Of a DNA stretch of 64,000 nt, positions 21,449 to 32,620 are shown piece by piece. Origin of the DNA: Excoecaria cochinchinensis (Eukaryota; Streptophyta; Magnoliopsida; Malpighiales; Euphorbiaceae); NCBI GenBank assembly GCA_947683425.1, contig CANTUQ010000076.1, positions 3,286,001 to 3,350,000 of the forward strand. The letters are read 5' to 3'. The number at the start of each line of letters is the position of its first letter. The first letter of the stretch is position 1. Both the position numbers and the translations under genes were made by a program. The notes beneath the pieces were generated by a model. It had not been told where the DNA came from and made no database searches. It worked only from the letters and a program-made list of their open reading frames with translations.

Positions 21449-22910
21449 GATATGGTTTGAGATTTCAATTCGAAAATACCTCGTTTAACATTTATGGTTA
21501 AAATTTAATTCATAAATTCGCTTTCTCTCATTTGCATTACATCTCATTAGAGCTTTAGAATATGCTAGTTTGGTCCCTTTATTAGCCCCGGTGCATTCCT
21601 GAAGCACGACCCCATTTTCACTCAATTTGGGGAAGTGTTATGGATAATCACCAGCCCAAGTCTCGTACCATCGTGGTATATAAAATGGTGACCCGATCGG
21701 TCGTCACACTCATGATGAGATAGACCCGTCGTGCAGGGACCATGCTTGGGTAGCCCTAAAGTAACACCACCTTTTGACCGAAGCCCATGTAATGGCAATA
21801 GAAACTTCCACTAGGTGAAATGTACCATAATACTGTGCTTGCTATATGGGCCATAATATATTGAACAAAATCAATCAAATCAGATGATTTTCATCAAAGG
21901 CTTTCATGCCCCGAGGGGCTCATCTTGATTTAATCGAATTGTTTAAATATATGATGGCCAAACATCCATGCGCATGTGCTTTAAAGTAAGAGTTGTTATG
22001 CTGCCGGTTTTTCACCGTGCACTATACGCTTCCATTGGGTTCCCTGTTAACCCTGGGATAAAGCCTACCTAGGAAAGAGACCGCACGACTTCGTGTGTGG
22101 GAGAAATAAGGTTGGAAGGTTCTACCTGTTTGCATGTGGCTGTGAATGCTGCATAACATGCACATATATCACATGTCATTCATGTCAAAAAACAAAATCA
22201 ATCAAAAATAAAAAATATAAAAAATATAAAAAATAAAAAATACATTTCATATTGTGTGTATATATCATTTTGCCTGCATATTATTCACATACATATACAA
22301 TCACGTTTATATTTATTTTCATGCATTGCATCGCATAATTGCAATTTATTGATTTTTTCACTCCATCTGCACAATTCACGATCATGCATTGTATATTGTC
22401 ATACACGCATCATTCTAACAATTTAAATTTTTAGCCATCATAAATTCATCCAAGTGGGTTAGAGTTCCCGACGGTCGATTAGTAAGGACAGACTCGCCCT
22501 TTGGATTGCTCGAATTAGTGCTTGATTGGGATCCTGAGCCACTCTCAACATCTTATACCTCATCCACATGATTCACGAGCACCTACTATTCCACAACCAT
22601 CTGTTGATTCACGACAACAAATAGCCCATGCTGGGGGCAAGCCGAACCACCTGCTGGTGGAGAGGCTCTTTTTATTGGCAATGCTACTGTCAACCTGTCA
22701 ATGAGCATAGAGCTGCGACACTTATTGAGCCAAGAAGGGCAAGAGTTCATAATCTCGAGGAGGATTTTGTGGAAGAAGATGAGATTGAGGATATAGCAGC
22801 CCACCAATGCTAGCCAGTTAATGGATTAATGCTAAATTCTGATGGACTGAAATCAAGATCTTATCAATAATAAAGAAATTGCTGACCCAGAGAAGAAGGG
22901 AAAATAAAAG
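21449..22910 (+). mobile_element. A5 leader region
   Basis: Shares words and order with the D leader (62233-63000): 'ataatcaccagccca', 'catgtaatggc', 'ctttcatgcccc', 'ggttccctgttaaccc', 'cctaggaaagaga'. An acceptor-like tail (TTCTAAC ... TTTTTAG/CCATCATA) at about 22409-22434 matches D's TTCTAAC ... CTACAG/CCATCATA. After 22440 some gag-like composition remains (22522-22813) but I recognise no domain. Confidence 0.7.
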
Positions 22911-23147
22911 TTGATGACAGATGAACAATGTTTTTGCGTATTGTATATTATTTCTAATGATTTCATTTCTTATGATCATTATACATTCATTCATTTTGAC
23001 ATTAATTCAATTAATACTACTGCATTTAATCTTGGAATTTTGGAAAATCCAAAAAAAAAAATCTTGATAGCATCTGATATAACTCTTGAAGAGAGAGAGA
23101 GTCAGAGAGAAAATAAAAATAAGAAAGAAAAAACTAGTTGCAATTAG
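22911..23147 (+). pseudogene. Tat pol-linker remnant in A5
   Basis: The plus-strand frame contains DFISYDHYTFIHFDINSINT, FNLGILENPKKK and LIASDITLEERES. It aligns with the linker between protease and RT in element C (minus strand 48703-49137: DFISHHHTYDVSIFDINST, FNLETLENPKP, LIVSDITPKERL). In C the RT follows at once; in A5 it does not, so protease, RT, RNase H and integrase were deleted around this piece. The start codon shown is only the first ATG of the open stretch. It has no known function of its own. Confidence 0.75.
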
Positions 23148-24959
23148 GAGATTGGATGAAAACTCACTAAGAGCACTAGAACCTTTCTGATTACCCGTCG
23201 AAGCGATCTCTGGATAAGACAGAACCCGGAAAATGATTTAGGCAATCTTTTCTTTGTATAGCTCTCTAAATGACTATTTTTTACCCTTATTCTGCAATCG
23301 CTTGTTAGCCCATTGAGCCTTTATGCTGGTATGCTGAATGCGTAGCCATTTTGTTGTTACACACACTAAAACTACCCCCTCACCTAAAATGATTTTGGCT
23401 TCCCCTTAGAATAGTAGCCGCTCTAAAACTGATGGATGTACATTTGCACAATTCTGTGGACTATTAAAAAATTGCCTTAATAAGAGCAAATTCAGACTTT
23501 GAAAAGAGGGTTTAGTCATGCACGAAAGGCATGAGCTCAAAAAAAAAGAAGCAAAGAAAAGAAAAAAAAAAGAGAAGCGAAAGCAAAAAGAAGAAAAAGA
23601 AAAAGAAAAAAAGAAAAATCGGAAAAAAAGAAGAAAATAAAGGCCGAATGAAAAATGAAAGAAAAAGAAGCAAAGAAAAGAAAAAAAAAAAAGAAGAATA
23701 AAAAAGGAGAGCTCAAAATAGTGACCAATTGACTAGTTTTAATGATTGCCCTTCTGATCTCAAGGAGCTAGAATGTTATCGAGTCCAAATTCAAGAATAC
23801 TTTAGAGCCGAGAACGGTTCATCCATCAGTCGAGAAAATATCGCGGCCATTTTTCTCTAGCGACCTGATCTTTCTTTGACAGCCATCTACCCAAGCCTAA
23901 CATTATAACCAAAGTAAGACCTCTTGATTCTGGGTTCAGTCTTATCCAATTAGCGGAAATGACCTTCTAAAAAGGTTTGGTACGTAAGAAGAGGCCTATG
24001 GTGTTTCTTGAGCTTCAAGCGAGAAGCCATGAGTGCATTCATGCATTCGAGTTAAGTCTCGTCTCCAACATTGCTTCTAGAATTTGCATTCAAAAGATTA
24101 AATGAGAGCAGAGAGAAAATATTCAATCATGAAAATCAAAAAGAGAGCAGATTGATAACAGGAGTTTGATGCTTTCAAGATCCATCCCGAGATTGGATGA
24201 GGTTTTGTATCTTGAGATTAATGTCAAATAATGATCATATATTATGAAATCAAATTGAAATATGTGCATTTATGCAATGGTATTGATGTAACCAGAATGG
24301 TTCATCTGATGTACAAAAAAAGAAATAAAAGAAAAAGAAAAAAAAAAGAAAAAGAAAAAAAAAGAAGAAAAAAAAAACAAAAACAAATAAGAAAAAAAGA
24401 AAAAAGGCCGTTAGAGATGAAAACCGTAATTGGCGCTCTAAGCAAAAGTTAGGCCAAAGGACAGGGTGAAAACCTGAAAACAGGCAGTTTGTTCTTAAAA
24501 AAAAAAAAGAAAAAAAAAAGAAAAAAAAAAGAAAAAAAAAAAGAAAAGCCGCTGGATTGGGTTGGGTCCTTTCCAGGCATAAATAAGGCACAGGGTCATG
24601 TGAAAATCCGAAAGGACGCATTTCCCGCCAAGAAAAGCTAGTGTGAAAATCCACAAGGGACGCACTACCTTAAAATAATGACTACAGGTTTCAGAGGAGA
24701 ACCTCATGATCTCCAAAGAGCATGAAATTCAAAGGCAATTCCAGAAGGCACTGATCTTACTGCAAATTGCAATCAAATCGGCTGTCGCCTCCAAGTCCAC
24801 TTAGATGAATTTTTATACTGCATTGCTGCATACACATGCATTTCACGTGCATGCTTACAATTTTTTCTGCATATTTGCCTTTCTAAGTCTTACAGAAAAA
24901 AAGACTCGATGCGGACACCGGCAGAAACCGAGTGACGACATCATTCCAAACATCAATCA
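23148..24959 (+). mobile_element. A5 non-coding 3' region with purine tracts
   Basis: No recognisable gene. Two strongly purine-rich stretches (23540-23705 and 24316-24545, mostly A with G) lie on the plus strand. The part at about 24090-24280 ('aaatattcaatcatgaaaa', 'gtttgatgctttcaagatcc') matches the region downstream of the integrase of C (about 35860-36000, minus strand), so it is the post-integrase segment of a Tat element. Confidence 0.65.
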
Positions 24960-25287
24960 AGATCAAATCCAAAACCTCTCAGGGGGCAGTTCTCATCCAA
25001 AGACCTCTCAGGTGGCACATAATCAAATCCAAGACCTCTCAGGGGGCAGTTCTCAATCCAAGACCTCTCAGGGGGCAGATCTCAACCAAAGACCTCTCAG
25101 GGGGAACATAATCAAATCCAAGACCTCTCAAGGGGCAGTTCTCAACCCAAGACCTCTCAGGGGGCAGATCTCAACCAAAGACCTCTCAGGGGGCAGTTCT
25201 CAACCCAAGACCTCTCAGGGGGCAGATCTCAACCAAAGACCTCTCAGGGGGCACATAATCAAATCCAAGACCTCTCAGGGGGCGCCA
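24960..25287 (+). repeat. Tandem repeat of about 27 bp (ACCTCTCAGGGGG words)
   Basis: About eleven copies of a unit near CAAGACCTCTCAGGGGGC, with alternating tails CAGTTCTCAACC, CAGATCTCAACC and CACATAATCAAATC. The alternation suggests a higher-order unit of two or three. It lies between the coding remnant and the 3' LTR, where Tat elements are known to carry hypervariable tandem repeats. Confidence 0.92.
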
Positions 25288-25440
25288 ATTAATAGAAGGG
25301 TTAGTACGGCCTCGGCACTACCACTTCAAATAAACAGAAGGGTTAGCACGTTGTCGGCACACGACCTCGGCACTACCACTTCAAATCAGCAGAAGGGTTG
25401 GCACGACGTCGGCACACGACCTCGGCACTACCACTTCGGA
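25288..25440 (+). repeat. Second tandem repeat (AGAAGGGTTRGCACG unit)
   Basis: Three copies of a unit of roughly 50-60 bp, with AGAAGGGTTAGCACG, GTCGGCACACGACC and TCGGCACTACCACTTC, directly after the first tandem array. Confidence 0.85.
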
Positions 25441-25604
25441 ACATCTCAAGCCCTCTGAGGAGGCAAATCCCAAAGCCCTCTGAGGAGGCATCTCTTTATC
25501 CGACTCCCGATAAGAAGGCAAGGTCTCCGCCGCAGGTATGGAATCCCCTCTCTTTTCCTCTTTGAATTTTGGCTCACCTAGGTGTCTGTGCACTAAATTC
25601 TCCA

Positions 25605-25618
25605 AAATTGGGGGCAAC
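25605..25618 (+). other. Polypurine tract of A5
   Basis: AAATTGGGGGCAAC immediately before the 3' LTR start TGTAGACACC at 25619. This is the expected plus-strand primer site. Confidence 0.7.
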
Positions 25619-26590
25619 TGTAGACACCGGGTCCCGAACCCCAGGCATAAAATGAAAACGGTGATTTTTGATCCTTGATTATTCCCTCCAAAAAAATAAA
25701 AAAAATTAATAATATAAAAAATATATATATAAATATGTGTGTGTAAAATTAAGTAATTAATTAGTTGATGTTGTCAGTTAATTAAGTGGTTAATATTATT
25801 GTGTTAATTAAAATGCATGTAAAATTAAAGTGTAATGTTTAATTAATTAGATAAATTATATATATAATATATATATAGATTAATTATATTAATATATAAT
25901 GTTTAATTATTGTAATGTTTAATTAATTAAATATATTAATGTGTAATGTTTAATTAATAATTAATATGTAATGTTTAAATTATTTAATGTGTGTGTTATT
26001 TGAATTAAGTTAAATTAATTAAAATTAAGAAAAGGAGAAAAGGAGGGAATTAAGTAGGAAATGACCATTGTACCCTTAACCCTAATTTGAGGGTGTATAA
26101 AAAGAAGAAGATGAAGAAAATTAAGGGGCTCGGCAGATCAAGAGAGAAGAGAAAGAAAGAGCCAAGGAAGAGAGAAAGAAAAAGAAAAGAAAAGGAAAGG
26201 AAAAAGAAAGGAAAAGAAAAGAAAGAGAGAGGAGAGGAGCAGACCAGGGAACCAAAGCCAGGCGCCGGAAAAAGGAAGGGAAAAAGAAGAAGAGGAGGCG
26301 GAGCCTCTGCCGACCAGCCGCAGCACCGGCCAGCCACACGCGCGCCGCCAGAAGAATCGCCGGACCTGGACGCACCTGCCGGTAGCCACCGGGGATCACC
26401 ACTCGCCGGCAGCTGTGAGATCGGAGAGGGACCCCCGAAACGCTTCACCACGATTTCCGGCCAACTGGTGGCTCTTCCCGGCGCGTGACCGCCGGCGGAT
26501 GGTTGCTGATTTCCCGATCTTCCTTCCGGCATAGGTGGTGTCGACTACCTCTCCTCCGGCGAAGCTCCGGCGAGGTAAATCCCCTCTCCC

Positions 26591-26649
<59 letters not shown>

Positions 26650-26706
26650 TTAATTTCTGATTTATTAATATTATTATTATTATTATATTTAATTATTTAA
26701 TTTCTG

Positions 26707-26743
<37 letters not shown>

Positions 26744-26935
26744 TTATTTAATTTCTGTTTTAATTAATATTATTATTATTATTATTATTATATTTATTTA
26801 TTTAATCTTTGATTTTTTATTATTATTATTATTATTATTATAATATTTATTTATTTAATTTCTGATTTATTATTATTATTATATTTATTCATTATTCTGA
26901 TTTATTTATTATTATTATTATTTATATTTATTTAA

Positions 26936-26984
<49 letters not shown>

Positions 26985-27678
26985 GTCTAATTTGTGTTAA
27001 TGTTATTATTTAATTGATTTGTGATTATTTAATTTTATGTTTTAATATTATTATTATTATTATCATTATCATTATTGATTATTGTTATTAATATTGCTAT
27101 TTGTTTATGCAATTATTTATATATTCATTTATTTATTTAGAAATATGTAATTACTATTTTATTGCATTTTATTTATTTGTGGTTTGTAATAATAAATGAT
27201 TTTTCGACCGTGCTTAAAAGAACCACCACACAAATGTTATTTACTAAATAGAATGTTTGCTAAATAAAACTTGGACCAATGTCCTATTTTTACCCAATAA
27301 AATCATCACATAAAAATTGTTTTCCATAATTAACGCATGCGAGGACCAATGTCCTCATTGTTAATGAATAACCCGTTTTATGCATGTATCGCACATTTAC
27401 AAACGAGGGTTGTATTCTGCCCTTAGTATTATTGTAAATTTATTTCAAGCTTTAATGTTATTTTATTTTATGCTCTTAAGTGAATAAATGCGCTTTTCAA
27501 TTAAACTGCATAGTGTGGAGAGAGAGCGAATTAACGATATTATAATTTGATCATAAACTAATCGAGGTAGAAATAGATGAGAAATCCCGAACCCAGCTCT
27601 GGTCTTTGGGCTCAAGAGGTTAGAGGTCATCCTTCAAGATACTTCTTGAGTCACGAGGCTTTAGCGTTAATCTTAGGC
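25619..27678 (+). repeat. 3' LTR of A5, truncated
   Basis: Copy of the 5' LTR up to 'gttaatcttaggc', lacking the last roughly 200 bp with U5 hairpin and terminus. TATA box 26096-26104; (TTA)n tracts 26590-27095. The junction with B shares GC (27677-27678), a 2-bp microhomology. Confidence 0.88.
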
Positions 27679-28082
27679 GAGCGCGACAGAGCCGGGCCCT
27701 TCTCTCCTTCCCGCGATCGCGAAGCCCGTCGCGCGCGCGCAGCGAAGAGACTATGGTCTCTGTCGCAAGCGCGACAGGGATCGCGAGCACGACAGTTATG
27801 TTGTGTTGAATGAGTTTTCTTCGGTGATTCCAATGTTTGAGTTCCGAACTTGTGATGCCTTTAGGTGTATTCTTTGACTATGTTATGAAGTATGTTAATA
27901 TAATTGAATGTATTATGCATATCTATATTTATGATCTTTCTCTAAGATTATTATGATATGCTTAAGTGTAAATTGTATGATGCATTACTGACTTTATGAT
28001 TTTATTCATATGTCTCACCTATTGCTGATTATGTATAATGATATAAATTATGTGATGTGAAATGTGATTTGTATGATGCATG

Positions 28083-28366
28083 ACCTGCGAGAGTCAGTCT
28101 AGTGGATAGTTAGGCATGCCTAATAGAGTCTTTGTAGCTGCAGCGCCCTTTGAACGATTTGGACCCTGATCAGGTCCCACGACTGGTTCCTCGCGAACCC
28201 TTTGATATGAAATGTTTTTGGAATGTGGAAAAAGATGATGTTGCTTTTCGACTAGTACCTGTATGGTACATTATATTATATGTTTCCTCTGAGGTTTACC
28301 CGGTCAGAGATCGGGCTATATGTTCCCTCATGAGTACTCGTTATCCACTATTATGAGTCAGCAGGT
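28083..28366 (+). other. Foldable multibranch domain, copy in B
   Basis: Arms ACCTGC 28083-28088 / GCAGGT 28361-28366 and TAGTGGATA 28100-28108 / TATCCACTA 28342-28350. TTAGGCATGCCTAA, GGACC/GGTCC, GGTTC/GAACC, GTACC-TGTAT-GGTAC and CCCG/CGGG hairpins lie between. The GGATCTT/AAGGTCC hairpin is missing. Confidence 0.75.
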
Positions 28367-28999
28367 ATTTTGATGGTTTGTTTTATTCTGTTTTGAAATA
28401 GTCATCAGAATGTGATATCTGAATGAGTAAGAATCAGTTTATATGTATATGAAAATGACTACGGGCTTCAGAAGGTAAATCTGTATTTAGTAAACATGAT
28501 TTTTCAGTTAACAGGATTATCCGTATTTGGCATGTGATTTGGCATGTGATTGGTCATTGGTTTTTGAATGCTTTGAAATAATTCGATCGATGTATTTATG
28601 TATATGAGTTAAGCATGGTTTTATTGTATACAAGCAGGTGAATCAGATTGGTTGTGAGGGTAAGTATATAAGATGTAATCGTACTTTCTGCATGATTTTG
28701 ATATGAATGTGAAGTGATGTGATTATGCCTTCAGTCTCCGTTATGGGAGTGTTTACAGCATGATATGCTATGTATTAGAGTTGTGCAATAGAAGTGTGGT
28801 GTTTTGGATAATTTTCTTAGGTATGTGGCTCAGCATGATAACACTGGTGTCGTGTTTTGGGTTATGACTGTTTTGGCCCATTCCTGATATATGTATATGA
28901 TTATACGTGTGAGTTTCCGAATGAATGCCTTTATTATGCAAATCTGTTTAGATATATGTTTTGAATATTCGCAATTGCCATTTGAATGTATTTTGCCTT

Positions 29000-29088
29000 G
29001 ACGACCATTGGGAATGGCCGTCCATATTATTATGTTTGTTTTCCCCACTAAGCGTTATCGCTTAGCACGGGTTCTTTTCCCCGTGCAG
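29000..29088 (+). promoter_or_regulatory. Three-hairpin module with acceptor-like CAG, copy in B
   Basis: CCATT/AATGG hairpin (loop GGG here instead of GTG), CTAAGCGTTATCGCTTAG at 29048-29065, GCACGGG/CCCGTGC at 29065-29086, then AG/GTGGCAGG. Confidence 0.7.
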
Positions 29089-29550
29089 GTGGCAGGTTTG
29101 CTTCTGTTCGAGTCGCGCATCTGCAGAGTCGGCCACATAGGAGTTAGAAGTGATGTATTTTGTTTAATTTCTGTAGCCTGGATTTTGTAATTCTGATGAA
29201 TATGTATATGTAATAATATGTAAAGATACTTATATAATATTCTGGGCCATGTAAATATTTGTATAGCGAAGTTTGGAGAATAACTTCTATTGTATACTTG
29301 TAAGTTTTCACAACTGTATGCTTTTGCTTAGTGTATGCACATTTGCGAAATATGCATGTCCAAATCTACTCCTCAAGTTTTAAATTCTTCCGTATTTTAG
29401 TATGCTTTGTCTCGCTTCAGTCCGGTAACACACCTACTCGTACGGCCTCCTACTCCATTGCGGATGGGTTCGTCCACGTATGAGTTGGGGTGTTACAATA
29501 GACGCATGACATATCAGTTCGACTCTCCTTGTGAGGGCTTTGCATGGATA

Positions 29551-29555
29551 CCCAC
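29551..29555. other. Target-site duplication CCCAC (left)
   Basis: CCCAC precedes the LTR start at 29556 and is repeated at 35377-35381 after the second LTR's end GTCACA. Confidence 0.88.
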
Positions 29556-32465
29556 TGTAGACACCGGGTCCTGAGTCAGCCTAGATCGAAGTTACCCAAT
29601 GATGATAATTGCCTTCACAGGCTTAAAAGGTTAAAAGTGATGGTTTTCTCGTCAAATTTGCATTTTAGAGTGAAAAATTAGAAAATAGAAAAAATATTGA
29701 AAAAAAATTAATTTTGAAAAATGGGGGCTTAAAATTATGATGTTTTTAGTCAATTTTAAAAAAAATAAAAAAATAAAAAAATAAAAATTTTTTCGGACCG
29801 CGAGTGTCGGGCGCGGCAGCGCGCTGGCGCCCAGCTCGCAGGCGCCAGGCGCCCAGCACGCCGACGCCCAGGCGCCCAGCGCGCTGGGCGCGGCGCGTCG
29901 CCAATGCTGCGCGTCGCTAAAGAGCGACGCGCTGCGCACCGCACCGTGCGCTGAGGCGCGCAATTTTCGCGCCTCTGCGCGCGGATTTCGCGTGCCTCGC
30001 CGCGTGAGTGCCCGTCGCTCTATAGCGACGGGCGGTGTCCCTTGTAGCGACGGCTACCCGGCCGTCGGTATAGGGTCTGATACCCAAAAATCCCTCTTTT
30101 CAGCCTTTTTTCCGATTTTTTCACCCAAAAATCCGTTTTTTATCCCATTTTTTTGGGATTTTTGACTTCAAATTAAATTCTAAAATATTTTTTTAGGTAA
30201 TTAAATAATAAAACTTGATTTTATCATTAAAAATAAAATAATTTTGGGTTAAAATAGGTTTTTTTCCTTAATTAAATTAGGGCAACCTATTTTATCCTAT
30301 AAATAGTTTATGATGAAATCAAAGGAGGCTTCTGTCCACACATTTTTTAGACCTAAAATTTCTCTTCATCTTCTTCTCTTTCCACTAAAATTCCAGATTT
30401 TTTCCCCAACCAAAAATCAAAAAGAAAAATCAAATGTTCATTCTTTTTCCAACATAATTTCTTCTAAACATATTTTTTAGAGGAAGTTATGTTGTTGGAT
30501 TCAATTTTGAGACAAATAGAATAATTATTTGTTCTCAAAATTGTTTTTCTTCTTTTATTTTGGGTTCAATAAAACTTTTTTTCATTGATTTTGTTTTGAA
30601 TCTCTTTTTGATAAAAAATTGATTTTGAGACAAATAAAATAATTGTTTGTCATCAAAATCTAATTTTTATTTGATAAAACTTCAATCAATTTTTATTTAT
30701 TTTAATCAATAAAACTTTTTTTTGATCAAAATCATTTCTTTAGGCAAAGGTATCAATTCTTTGTTCTTAAAGAATTTTTGATCATTTTTATTTTCATGTT
30801 CCTTGGAATAAAATTCCAACATTTTCATAATATTTCACTCTAATATTGTGAATCATCAAACAAAGAAATCAATCATCACTTTTCCTTCATCAAATCCAAT
30901 ATTCTGAGGGTAAATATTCTTGGCTCCATTTCAATTTCTATTTTATTTAATTCATTCATGTATATTTTATTGTTTTTATTGATCTATTTATTGTTTTAAT
31001 CTATTCAATTTGTTGTATTGATTTTATATTTGTTCCATTTAATTGTTTATACATGATATGATTTTTATTCACATAAATATTGATTGTTTATTAATTTTTA
31101 ACATGTAATTAATTTATTTCACTTTAATTCATCATTATTTTTAACATGTAATTAATAAATTCATTTTAATTGATCTTTTTGCCATGAAAATGGTTTATAT
31201 CATTTGTGAACATATTTAATTAATCATATTGTTTAGTTAATTGTTTTCATCATTCTTTAATTGTTTTAATCTATTATTCTTTTCTTTATCATTTTATATA
31301 ATCTTTGATTCGTTTATCTTCATCATCATTGTTATCATGTTCATATTTTTACATGTATTAATTAAGTAACATGTTTTGTTTTATTTTGAACACATCATTT
31401 AATCATTTGTCATACATAATGCATGTTTCTCATTTTATTTTTGTTTGTTAATATTTTTGATTCCATTATCATTCTTTTCATATCATATCATCTTATTTTA
31501 TTTTAATTTGTTATTCATTATTTTGTATGTTTAATTAATTTAATTGATTTAATTACTAACATTATTTTATTTGTATTTGTTTTTATGTCTAAACTCATTT
31601 TTTCCGCTTGGGCGTTTTTGCGAGCACATCGGGAGGTCCAAAAAGGCTCGTTTGGTTTATATATTTATTTGTAATATTTTATTTAATTTTGCCATATAAT
31701 TGCCTTGTAAAATTCTTTCTTTAGGCACGCTAGAAAGAAAATCACAAAAACGTTTTTTTATTAATTAACTTGACATTTTTTTTCTAAATAAAAATGGGAC
31801 CAATGTCCTAGTTTTTCATACCCAAATAAATCATCACATCAAAACTGTTTCATAATAAATATGCATGCGAGGACCAATGTTCTCACTATTAATGAGTAAC
31901 CCGTTTTATGCATGTATTTCACTTTTATAAATGGGAGTTGTATTCCGCTCCTAGTGTTATTGTAATTTATTTTTAAATGCTTTATTTTGGATTTTGCTTA
32001 CATTTACCGCTTTTGATATGAATGATTGCGCCTTTAATTTAAATTGCATTGTGTGGAAAGTTGATGAAACAATGAATTCAAAACTTAATTATGATATTAA
32101 TCAAGGTATAAATAAATGAGAAGTTCCGAACTAGCTCTGGTCTTTGGGCTCAAGAGGTTAGAGGTTATCCTCCAAGATACTTCTTGTGTCACGAGGCTTT
32201 AGCGTTAATCCTAGGCTCCTTAGGGCGAGAGGTTTACCTTCCAAGACCCCTTTGGCTGGCCTAAAATGGATACTAAGCGCAGTCTTAGGCTCTCCGAGGC
32301 GAGAGAAACTTTCCCAATGTTCTATTGGGTGGCGACTCCATGAAACCTCCTTGTTGCCCAACATAGACGCACTTGCGATTCATCGCAAGCTGTCAACGGA
32401 CCCGCAAACGCCCCGATCGCCCACGTGCGGGCGGTCCGAAAGGGCGGTGCTCGGGATCCGGCGCG
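29556..32465 (+). repeat. Tat-like LTR 1 of the 29556-35376 unit (end clipped)
   Basis: Starts TGTAGACACCGGGTCC and is the A1 subfamily in plus orientation. It runs to 'gatccggcgcg' and lacks only the last bases (normally CGTCACA). GC block 29800-30060 with a 24-bp palindrome at 30010-30033, TATA box 30298-30305, U5 hairpin 32313-32329 with PBS-like word 32330-32340. Its U5 repeats are of the A1 type (GGTTTACCTTCCAAGACCC). Confidence 0.9.
30298..30305 (+). promoter_or_regulatory. TATA box of LTR 1
   Basis: TATAAATA; repeated in LTR 2 at 33235-33242 and in A1 at 2201-2208 (minus). Confidence 0.65.
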
Positions 32466-32620
32466 AACAATTAAATGGAACAAATATAAAATCAATACAA
32501 CAAATTGAATAGATTAAAACAATAAATAGATCAATAAAAAAATAAAATATACATGAATGAATTAAATAAAATAGAAATTGAACTGGAGCCAAGAATATTT
32601 ACCCTCAGAATATTGGATTT
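32466..32620 (-). repeat. 155-bp inverted piece of the LTR between LTR 1 and LTR 2
   Basis: Reverse complement of LTR positions 30892-31047 (equally 33833-33988), almost exact apart from a one-base difference in an A run. It replaces the whole internal region between the two LTRs. Confidence 0.88.

Larger units (their letters stand above)
19110..27678 (+). mobile_element. Non-autonomous Tat-like element A5
   Basis: 5' LTR 19110-21428, PBS 21430-21448, internal region to 25618, 3' LTR from 25619 truncated at about 27678. The two LTRs are nearly identical apart from microsatellite lengths, so it is young. The 4.2-kb internal region has a Tat leader, one short pol-linker remnant, purine-rich tracts and 3' tandem repeats, but no RT, RNase H or integrase. 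It would depend on enzymes from another Tat element. Its 3' end is fused to LTR fragment B. Confidence 0.88.
27679..29497 (+). repeat. LTR fragment B, same family as E
   Basis: From GAGCGCGACAGAGCCGGG onward it follows the E LTR (from 54037) to the terminus GGGTGTTACA at 29497. Foldable domain 28083-28366, three-hairpin module 29000-29088. The 5' half is lost in the fusion with A5. It is followed by C sequence, so it was an insertion in C. Confidence 0.85.

Noticed and set aside
23537..24716. Phe-rich minus-strand frames
   Set aside because: Reverse reading of A/G-rich tracts in the A5 interior.
24805..25458. 217-codon open frame with repeated PRPLRG/TSQG-like peptides
   Set aside because: The peptide repetition is just the 27-bp tandem array; alternating unit lengths change the frame, and A5 carries no known coding here.
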